Assembly (NCBI RefSeq): GCF_000315625.1
Contig: NW_005434633.1
Location: forward strand, 317,367 to 381,366
Reading direction: 5' to 3'
DNA length: 64,000 nucleotides
From: Guillardia theta CCMP2712
Lineage: Eukaryota > Cryptophyceae > Pyrenomonadales > Geminigeraceae
The notes below the pieces were generated by a model. That model saw only the letters and a program-made list of their open reading frames with translations, searched no databases and was not told where the DNA came from. The translations under genes and the position numbers were made by a program. Positions 47,584 to 55,415 of the stretch are shown piece by piece (position 1 is the stretch's first letter; each line of letters begins with the position of its first letter).

Positions 47584-48039
47584 CTATGGTTTCTTATTCT
47601 CCTTATCGAACTCGTTTAATACATTGCGCAATGTCTTTAAGTCTCTTCTATTGAACCACTCGTTGCCATAAGCAGGAGTTGTTAGCTCTTTCATCCTCCT
47701 CTTTGCTCTAAGTTCAAATCTTTCTTGTGGTGCTCCCTCTTGATTAGTTCCCTTGACATACTGATACCATACCCTAAGATGTAAAACTCTAAAATCACCA
47801 TCATAATATTTTTCATAGTCTGATAACCTTCTTATGATCTCGCTGCTGCCAACTGATGAAATCCCTAGCTTAATCAAGTCACCCTTACCATTGACAGTCT
47901 TAGGAGTTCTGATGACATAGAAGGCGGATGTATTTAGATATTCATCATATTTTTTCTTGAAGTCTAGCCATTTCATACCTAGGTCATCATTTGAGTTATA
48001 TACTATTTCACCATTTCTGCTCCCTCTTAACTTGCTCAT
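47584..48039 (-). CDS. GIY-YIG-like (T5orf172/MUG113-type) protein
   Basis: 151 aa. AFYVIRTPKTVNGKGDLIKL followed by GISSVGSSEIIRRLSDYEKY fits the Y-x(n)-KIGxT-x(n)-R pattern of the T5orf172 branch of GIY-YIG nucleases. A late Glu (QERFELRAKRR) and NEWFNRRDLKTL complete the usual layout. These domains cut DNA or are degenerate relatives in phages and large DNA viruses. It lies 86 bp upstream of the polymerase on the same strand and 24 bp from a divergent ORF, so both may share a central promoter. Assignment is by pattern only. Confidence 0.6.
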   Translation of the reverse strand: MSKLRGSRNGEIVYNSNDDLGMKWLDFKKKYDEYLNTSAFYVIRTPKTVNGKGDLIKLGISSVGSSEIIRRLSDYEKYYDGDFRVLHLRVWYQYVKGTNQEGAPQERFELRAKRRMKELTTPAYGNEWFNRRDLKTLRNVLNEFDKENKKP

Positions 48040-48063
48040 AATTTATTTACAGGTAATAAATAA

Positions 48064-48294
48064 ATGAACGGATCACAGAGGAATAAGTACCGATTAGATG
48101 AGGCTTACAGGAATAAGAAGAAGGCATATAGCCGTGAATATTACCGCAATAAGGTAAAACTTGAAAATTCTAAGCTGTACAAAGAGATTGCTATAATAAA
48201 AGAAAAACAAATATTATATTTTGATAATGACATAAGTCATGACACTAGCTTTTGGAGTGATTTCAATGCCAAAAAATTAAATATAGCTAAATGA
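48064..48294 (+). CDS. Small basic protein of the element
   Basis: 76 aa, Lys/Tyr/Asn-rich, starting MNGSQRNKYRLDEAYRNKKK. The ATG is preceded by AATAAATAA, as for other element genes. I do not recognise it. A basic N-terminus and predicted helix would suit a DNA-binding or terminal-protein-like role, but that is speculation. Confidence 0.6.
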   Translation: MNGSQRNKYRLDEAYRNKKKAYSREYYRNKVKLENSKLYKEIAIIKEKQILYFDNDISHDTSFWSDFNAKKLNIAK

Positions 48295-48513
48295 TAAAAT
48301 ATGAATTATGACAACCTCAACTGGGTTGCTGGTAGGGGGTATCAATTGTCTCAAAGAGAGTTAAGGAACACATCAAACCAACTCAGTGGTGAAATAGGAG
48401 CACAGAGAGATGAGATAATAGCTTACGTTGATAACGAGCTTAAGAAATATTATAATAAGGGTGAGATTGACTTTAGTGTTTATACCAAGAATGAAACTGA
48501 TACAATTATTAAA

Positions 48514-49080
48514 GATGAGAGCAATGTGCTATATGGCCATATAATGACACACTCAAACATTCTGTTTGATTACATCTAAAACACAAGTAATATATTATTA
48601 ACATCTGCTATCAATGAAATTAATACTGAGAGCAATGTGCTATATGACCACATAATGACACACTCAAACATTTTGTTTGATTACATCTATCATACCAGCA
48701 ATATTTTATCATCATCTGCTAACAATGGAATTAACACTGAAAGTAATGTGCTATATGGCCACATAATGACACAATCAAACATCTTGAATAATACTATATA
48801 CAGTGAGAGCAATGTGCTATATGACCACATTATGACACATTCAAACATCTTGAGTACTACAATATACAATGAGAGCAATGTGCTATATGGTCACATCATG
48901 ACACATTCAAACATCTTGAATAATACAATATACAGTGAGAGCAACGTGCTATATGGTCACCTCATGACACATTCAAACATCTTGAATAATACAATATACA
49001 GTGAGAGCAATGTGCTATATGGTCACCTCATGACACATTCAAACATCTTGAATAATACAATATACAGTGAGAGCAACATA
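48514..49080 (+). repeat. 66-bp tandem repeats in the fibre-like gene
   Basis: At least seven units encoding ESNVLYGHIMTHSNIL-type repeats; the last five are regular 66-mers, the earlier ones are longer. Confidence 0.85.
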
Positions 49081-50025
49081 TTGCGAGCATGAGCAAATAC
49101 CGACCTCATTTGACTGGACAACTCAAATAACAGGAACAGATAATATAATAGATGTAAATAAACTTATTGATGAGAGAAACCTCTTGGCTGCCGATTTATC
49201 CTCAATCTTTGGCCATCCTTACACTTTCTTTGATACAACTGTTGAGCCTACCCTTATAAGTGGCAATGATTATTATCTTAAATTTACATATGATGGTATA
49301 GGAAATAGCACAACATACGAGATAAATTTTCATTATGACACTGTCTGCGATATTCTCATTGTCGGTGGTGGAGGCTCAGGCGGTCGAGGTGCTAGCTCAG
49401 CCGCAGGGGGTGGGGGTGGGGCTGGTGAGGTGGTACATCTAATTGATTACAGAATAGACACTGGTACGTACAATATAGTTGTAGGAAATGGAGGAAGCGA
49501 CAGCAACGGTTATATATCATCGTTTGGAAACATTCAGGCTAACGGTGGTGGTAAAGGTGGGAGACTTGCAAATGGCAACGATGGGGGGAGTGGTGGAGGA
49601 GGAACTTACCATATTCTAATGGAGGTGCTAGCGTCAAGCTTTCAAATGGATACGGAAACTCTGGCGGTAGCAGTGCCGGAGGATTTACTATAGGAGCCTC
49701 AGCCGGTGGGGGTGGTGGCGCTGGTGGTCCTGGAGATGATGCAAGCAGTTCCGTAAATCAAACACTGGGAGGTGTTGGAGTATCAATAGATATCACAGGA
49801 GAAGACATTATATATGGAACAGGTGGAAGGGGTGGGGATAAAAATAATAATGTGACAGGCATTGATGCTCAGAACCATTCAGGAGACGGCGGAGAAGGAG
49901 GAGGGAAGGGCAGCTTTTTTTTGAGTCGTTTCGGTGGAAAAGGCGGCTCCGGTGTGGTTATCATACGTTTTAAGAAAGCGACGCTCTTTAATGGCGACTA
50001 TAACAATCTCATCAACAAGCCTACA

Positions 50026-50565
50026 CTAGCAACCATAGCAACAAGCGGCTTATACTCTGACCTTTCAGGAGCTCCAACACTGGCAACGGTAGCAACAAGC
50101 GGCTTATACTCTGACCTATCAGGAGCTCCAACACTGGCAACGGTAGCAACAAGCGGCTTATACTCTGACCTATCAGGAGCTCCAACACTGGCAACGGTAG
50201 CAACAAGCGGCTTATACTCTGACCTTTCAGGAGCTCCAACACTGGCAACGGTAGCAACAAGCGGCTTATACTCTGACCTATCAGGAGCTCCAACACTGGC
50301 AAACATAGCAACAAGTGGCTTATACTCCGACTTAACAGGAGCTCCAACACTGGCAACTGTGGCAACAAGCGGCTTATACTCTGACCTTTCAGGAGCTCCA
50401 ACACTGGCAACTGTGGCAACAAGCGGCTTATACTCTGACCTATCAGGAGCTCCAACACTGGCAACGGTAGCAACAAGCGGCTTATACTCTGACCTTTCAG
50501 GAGCTCCAACACTGGCAACTGTGGCAACATCTGGCAGTTACAATGACTTAAGCGACAAGCCGACT
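50026..50565 (+). repeat. 54-bp tandem repeats in the fibre-like gene
   Basis: Ten 18-codon units. Nine encode LATVATSGLYSDLSGAPT or close variants and the tenth ends GSYNDLSDKPT. The DLSxxPT pattern is typical of phage tail-fibre shafts. Confidence 0.95.
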
Positions 50566-51361
50566 ATATTAAGCTATGGTGATATTAATGTACAAGCATA
50601 TTTAACTAACAATAATTATATAACAAGCACCGACCAATACATACAGAGTGTTTCATCTGATTTTAATGTCACAGGTGGATTGCTTACATATACCGGTTCA
50701 TCTTCACAATGGACCACAAGCGGGACAGATTTAACATATACCGGAAATATTTATGTAGATGGTAATATCATATTTACAGGTTATGAATATGACCAGACAA
50801 CAAATGTATCTAATGGATACACCGCAATGACAGGCGCTCAGGTTTGGCTCCCATACACTGGCACAGCTTGGTCTCCGATATACCATATCAACAATGTTGG
50901 ATATATCTACACACAAACTTCTGGGGTGAATACAGTGGCAGATGAAACACTTACGTTTAATGTCCCAAGCGGTAAATCTCATATGTATATCAATCATCTG
51001 CCTTGGAATAATTGTGGGTATTTTGATGTATATGGGCTTCTTTCAAATGGGACTTGGTTATTTGTGTGCCGCATCAACAATTACAACCCTAACACACAGA
51101 ACTCGACTGAACATAGCGGGGTTACAGTAAATGAGATAGGAGCAGTGAATAGGTTTGTAAAGATTAGAATAGATGCAAGAAAGGGGAGAATTCATTTGAT
51201 GGGCATAGGATGGTCGCAAAAGAAGCACGGTGTTACAAATGGCGGATGGACAGGATACATACACTGGGACAACGTTGTAAGCATACCATCCATATTATCA
51301 AACCAAAATTTACTATTCAACAATATGGGAAACAATCACGGAACATATACAGACTTCAATA

Positions 51362-51697
51362 GCATATGAAGATATTCAGTATGTACCACCAGATAGGAAC
51401 AGAACAAGAAGGGTTAAAGAGATCTCAACCAATACATTTGTAAGGATTAAGCATCAAGGTAAATTTTATCTTGGAGTAATATATGATATTGTAATTAATA
51501 ATAAGAAGCCGTGGTTTAGTGTTGTATTCTTTGACGATAAATATAATGTAAATGTTAGTGACGTAGGAGGTTATAAAAAAGATGAGGTCAAAGAAGGAAT
51601 TTTAAATTTTGAGGAATGGGAGGATAAAAATCCAAAGTTAGCAAAAGAACTAAGGGCTACATGGTCAAGGGCTAGGAATGAGTATGGGTTACTCTAA
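51362..51697 (+). CDS. ORF lacking an obvious ATG, element-encoded
   Basis: An open frame of 111 sense codons overlapping the fibre stop. It reads AYEDIQYVPPDRNRTRRVKE, then TFVRIKHQGKFYLGVIYDI and WFSVVFFDDKYNVNVSDVGG, to TAA at 51695. The middle has an SH3/Tudor-like strand pattern. No Met in frame near its start suggests it was fused to, or frameshifted from, the upstream fibre gene, or that its start is lost. Unrecognised. Confidence 0.5.
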   Translation, partial: AYEDIQYVPPDRNRTRRVKEISTNTFVRIKHQGKFYLGVIYDIVINNKKPWFSVVFFDDKYNVNVSDVGGYKKDEVKEGILNFEEWEDKNPKLAKELRATWSRARNEYGLL

Positions 51698-51845
51698 ACA
51701 ACTGTTTTAATTTACTAAACAGTGACTTCTTTTTTGGAGGGGTAAGCTTGACACCGATTGTGTCTAGCACATTAAATCTAGTCCAAGGTCTCTCTAAGGC
51801 CTCGCAATAATAAATTTTGCCTTCTTCTAAAAGCTGATAAACCAT
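51672..51845 (-). CDS. 57-aa basic ORF of the element
   Basis: Minus strand, MVYQLLEEGKIYYCEALERP, ending in a Lys-rich C-terminus (TPPKKKSLFSKLKQLFR). The ATG follows AATAA, as in neighbouring element genes. It overlaps the 3' end of the plus-strand ORF by 26 bp and sits 19 bp beyond the methylase stop. Unrecognised. Confidence 0.45.
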   Translation of the reverse strand: MVYQLLEEGKIYYCEALERPWTRFNVLDTIGVKLTPPKKKSLFSKLKQLFRVTHTHS

Positions 51846-51864
51846 TTATTAATACTTTACAAAA

Positions 51865-52665
51865 TTAGTAATTCATAATACATATGTGAGTTGTTGTCTT
51901 CTTCTTGTTTCCTTCACTACGTAAAGAGTTTTGATATTGCTTTTTGTACTCACCCTCATCTTTAATATAGTCCTTAAATATTATCTTAAAAAGCCAATTA
52001 TTCTCGTGACATATTAGCATCTTGCTTTTAAAATTCTTAAAACCTATTTTTACGAAATATTCATACATATTAAGCTTATCACTCGAATAAAAGTTATTAT
52101 TTGATGCTATATATGGAGGGTCTAGAAACATAAAGACATTATCCTTATCATATTCTTGTATAACATCGCAACCATCCTTATTCAATATGGTTATATCCTC
52201 TGATGTTAGAAAGTCATATATTGGATAATCTGAAAATTTAAACTTTCTTTTAAATACACTTTCAGGAGGAAATAAACCAACCCTAAAATTATAGTACCTA
52301 TTTGCCATGATGTAACCTGTTAATGTTTTGCTTCTTGTGAATTTGTTGTATTCTTCTTTTGTTATAATTATTTCTTCATCCTCATCTCTGATAACATCGT
52401 TAATCTCTTTTTCTATTTCATCCATCCGCTTTTTATCTCCTGATTTCACAAGGGTTAGAAGCTCATATAACTTATTGTCTAGGTCATTTAACACGTACTT
52501 AAATCTTTTTGTTGGGAATTGCTTCCATATGTAATAAGACACAGCACAAGAACCACAGAATGGCTCGCATACCGTGTCGATATTTTCAAAATTAATCTTA
52601 GAGTATATACGCTCTACCTCCTCCCTCTTATTACCAGCATATGAGAAGAAAAAATGGTTCTTCAT
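51865..52665 (-). CDS. Dam-type (D12 class) DNA adenine N6-methyltransferase
   Basis: 266 aa, intronless. Motif I-like FFFSYAGNKREEVERI (SAM-binding edge), CEPFCGSCAVSYYIW (EPFxG), and catalytic motif IV FLDPPYIA (DPPY) are in the order of D12/Dam enzymes. Length is normal for the family (about 260-280). It methylates adenine in short DNA targets; specificity is not readable. In a mobile element it could protect replicating DNA or mark self. No cognate restriction enzyme is seen unless the GIY-YIG-like protein serves as one. The start has the ATAAATG context shared by element genes. Confidence 0.9.
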   Translation of the reverse strand: MKNHFFFSYAGNKREEVERIYSKINFENIDTVCEPFCGSCAVSYYIWKQFPTKRFKYVLNDLDNKLYELLTLVKSGDKKRMDEIEKEINDVIRDEDEEIIITKEEYNKFTRSKTLTGYIMANRYYNFRVGLFPPESVFKRKFKFSDYPIYDFLTSEDITILNKDGCDVIQEYDKDNVFMFLDPPYIASNNNFYSSDKLNMYEYFVKIGFKNFKSKMLICHENNWLFKIIFKDYIKDEGEYKKQYQNSLRSEGNKKKTTTHICIMNY

Positions 52666-52830
52666 TTATTGTTGTGGCATATTTTATTTTTAAGCCCGCC
52701 TCAGAACATCCAAATTTGCTTTTTTTTTTTCCGTATAGTAGGTTTTGAACTGAGGAGTTTGAGGATGAAGAAAAAGGTTTCATCCACTGTCACAAATGGA
52801 TATTTTCAATTTGAGAAGACAAACATTATA
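52666..52830. other. Short spacer between methylase start and right TIR
   Basis: About 165 bp, AT-rich, with a T10 run at 52720-52730. It probably contains the methylase promoter. Confidence 0.5.
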
Positions 52831-53055
52831 TATTTTTTATCTCATGCGAATTCTCACAATCTCTCGAAGAAATCCCACACTGTTATGGTGCGAGAAATTT
52901 TTTCACATTGGAATGGTAAGGAATTTTTTGAGAGATTGACAGAAACTCTTATGAGAACGTAAGGATATACACAAGACTTTGAGTATAGCAAAATTTCACA
53001 TCAAAATGGTGCGAAATATACACGTGGGGTGAGGGGGTAAAAAATATAACACACG
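52831..53055 (-). repeat. Right terminal inverted repeat
   Basis: Reverse complement of 44090-44313 except for one extra A in the homopolymer at 53039-53045. The outer end is ATATAACACAC, followed directly by host GCTAGATGACG. Confidence 0.95.
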
Positions 53056-53147
53056 CTAGATGACGCTGCTGCCCAAGGCATACGCCGAGGGGCGCAAGAG
53101 GCCTGACTGAGGGCGGCGAAGGATGCCGTGGCGTGTAGTCTGCTCTT
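53056..53147. repeat. Repeat unit, copy B, right part
   Basis: Matches 41455-41546 base for base as far as I can compare, then diverges after TGCTCTT. It shows that the element split a pre-existing repeat. Confidence 0.9.
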
Positions 53148-53419
53148 TGTTAGGAAAACTTGCTACAAGTGTCTCTCGATCGGATCCCGGCAAGAAACCA
53201 AAGTTAGCGTGCGAAAACAATGCACAGTCCAACGGTACTTTACTTGAATCCAACATTAAAGATAAAGAAAAGTAAGTAATATTTCTTCAGAAACGATACT
53301 GCCTAGGACACCTACTTAAGAGAGACAAAAAGTCAGCAAACATATCCGATCTTTTCGCTCCCTAGCGCTGTTAGATGAGAACACACTTCTCAGCCCCACC
53401 TCGCTGCAAACACCAAGAA

Positions 53420-53701
53420 TCAATGAGCATTCACAAGATTGAAATCACGAATTGTTTTCTTGAACTCTGGAGTGCAAAATTCACGTGTAGACAACCAAGA
53501 ATCATCCGACGACTTGTCATATCCTTTCCAACGAACCAAGCACTGCACACGATTACCTTTTCCACGACGAGCCAGAACACGATCGACCTCGAAATACTGT
53601 CCATCTCGTTGAACTAAAGGCAAAGGTTGTGGTTCACTCTCTTCCAAAGAAACATCGCGAAAATAGTAAAAACGAAGTTTCGCCACGTTGTTTATCACCA
53701 T
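53420..53701 (-). pseudogene. Chromodomain remnant of a Ty3/gypsy-type (chromovirus) integrase
   Basis: The minus frame reads GQYFEVDRVLARRGKGNRVQ, then CLVRWKGYDKSSDDSWLSTR, a classic chromodomain (Y-x-VE-x-IL; LVKWKGY; WE). In chromoviruses this lies at the integrase C-terminus and guides insertion to heterochromatin. The preceding FYYFRDVSLEESEPQPLPL fits the linker. No reverse transcriptase or integrase core is nearby, so it is a fragment. The 53148-53419 stretch shows nothing I can assign. Confidence 0.7.
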
Positions 53702-53905
53702 TCTCCGTTGAGAACTGGTCTTGCTCAGCCATCGGGAGAGTAGCCGGGGGCCACCATAGCTGCACTTCTGGACCGAACGCAGAGATCGCGGCGCCTACCC
53801 ACCTATGACGTGAGATGCGGTGAAATTTACATCGACCTTCCAGATACCCGATCCATGAGACGACTGATCTCTCCATTGTCTGCTCGCCATTGTACTGCAG
53901 CAACG

Positions 53906-55415
53906 ACTTCGGATCCAGTTTGCGGCAAATCTTACCACCCGGTCATTCTCCGCATGCTTCGCCGGGCTTGGTAGGCTTGACCTCGGGTTCCTGACCCCTC
54001 CTCCTTCATGCTCTCAGTCTCCCCGCCCTGCTCCCCATCCTTCCCTGCCTCGTAAGCCTGCCATGATGTCCAGCTTCGTTCCCTCGCAGCAGCCATCCGT
54101 CTCATCCAGGAGGCCTTGTGAGTCCATCCAAGGACAGAGCCGCCCCCTTTCCTCCTTCCCCTCTCCCCCATTATATCTCTGATGGCCTCAGCCTCCCTCT
54201 CGTGCTGCTCGCGAGGCTCCGCACGCCCTCAAGGCTCTCGACCGCTCCGGGTCAGCCGATACGCTCCTTCCCGCTCCTGTGGATTAGGTCCTGATTGGAC
54301 TGCCAGGCACGATGTCCGACTGGACTCGAATGTCGAGTCCTGTTGCGATCTACAACGGGTTGGGCAGGAAGAGCGTCCTCCTCCAATACGCGCGCGATCG
54401 TATTCCTGTTTGAAGCCGCCTGAGAGCGAGAGGGGAGGGCTGCTATAGGCCTGAACGTGCTCTACCGCCACGGGAGCACGGGATTCCTCCCTCAACTGCG
54501 GTGAAGAAAATATTTGTCCTTCTCCCGCTTCATTGCTCTGTCTGCCTGAATTCATCTTCATGAATTGTCGGCTCAATGTCTTCTCGGCGTTCATACGCGC
54601 TTTGCCGAGTTTCGGCGGACATGTCGATTTGTTTCGATAAATACTTTTCGAAGATTGAAATTGCACCAACTTGCGATCAAATGTTGTACACACAACCTTC
54701 GGGAATGAGGGAGATCACCAGAGCGATGACTGCTGTGTGAAGCGCCTCTAGGGGAGTATCTCGTCGTCGACTCTCTACCTCATCATCGTATCTGAGTCAG
54801 TATGAGCATTCCTCCAGTGACTCCTAACGCACTCGAGGAAGATGTCGGATCTTACTCACATTCCAGGGGGCATCGGGGGATAGTCGCGACATCCTGGTAT
54901 CGTGATCGCCACGGCTGCTCCCGACCTGCTCTGTCATACATATCACTACCTTTTGTTTACCTGCATTGTTCCTCCTTCCCCCCCCCCTTCTTCAAGTCTT
55001 CCGTCTCCCCGCCCTGATCCCCATCCTTTCCCGCCTCGTAAGCCTGCCATGATGACCTGCCGTACCCTCCCTCCCTCCTCCCTACCGTCCCCCGTCTCTC
55101 CTTCCTGCCCGTTCCTCCAGCCTCCTAGATCCCGTCAGCAGCAGCTTCGATCCCTCGCAGCAGCCATCCGTCTCATTGAGGAGAAGCGAGTGCTCGAAGC
55201 CGTGACGGGGGAGGAGCTGCGACTCTGAGCGAGGCAGCCTGGACAAGAGGACCAGTCACAGGTCCACGGCTACGGATCGCCTCCAGCACCGACGCGCTCG
55301 CAGGTCAAGGGGCAGCCGACATTGCGATGCTTGTACGCTCGCGGCAAGCCAAGAAGTCCAAGTAGCGTCGTAGGTGACGACAAGAGGTTGAATGTGAAAT
55401 AAAGCCACGTGTACA
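53906..55415. repeat. Repeat-rich region with two copies of the conserved C-terminal tail ORF
   Basis: Plus-strand segments at 54070-54119 (QLRSLAAAIRLIQEAL) and 55132-55228 (QQQLRSLAAAIRLIEEKRVL, ending TGEELRL) match the tail of the repeat-unit second ORF. The intervening sequence has no supported gene. The 55298-55350 stretch resembles 39181-39232. Confidence 0.55.

Larger units (their letters stand above)
48301..51369 (+). pseudogene. Broken fibre-like gene with three repeat regions
   Basis: One gene seems to span three pieces. (1) 48301-49092: MNYDNLNWVAGRGYQLSQRE, then 22-residue repeats of the form ESNVLYGHIMTHSNILNNTI, broken by TAA at 48577. (2) 49067-49693: a glycine-rich region (CDILIVGGGGSGG) in another frame. 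(3) From about 49610 back in the first frame: more Gly-rich sequence, ten 18-residue repeats, and a beta-rich C-terminal domain to 51369. Domain style matches trimeric tail or virion fibres of phages and algal large DNA viruses. Breaks are one nonsense codon plus two frameshifts (about 49080 and 49610). They could be decay, or sequencing errors in repeats. It is presumably a surface or host-attachment protein; that is inference. Confidence 0.75.
44090..53055. mobile_element. 8,966-bp polymerase-bearing integrated element (virus-like or linear-plasmid-like)
   Basis: Bounded by 224/225-bp terminal inverted repeats that differ by one base in a homopolymer near the tips. It is AT-rich, unlike the GC-rich flanks. 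It carries intact pPolB, GIY-YIG-like and Dam-like genes, small ORFs, and a fibre-like gene with breaks. Comparison with copy A shows flank CACCCAT joined directly to GCTAGATGACG, so the element inserted without a target-site duplication, or with at most a single ambiguous G. TIRs plus a self-primed polymerase match polinton-like viruses, transpovirons and linear plasmids. No capsid, ATPase, protease or integrase is seen, so it is not a typical polinton. TIR identity suggests recent arrival. Confidence 0.92.

Noticed and set aside
50026-50565. CRISPR-like array
   Set aside because: The 54-bp repeats are contiguous, in frame and code for an 18-residue protein repeat; there are no spacers.
44090-53055. 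Calling the element a classic polinton/Maverick
   Set aside because: No integrase, capsid, protease or packaging ATPase, and no target duplication; only the polymerase and TIRs fit.
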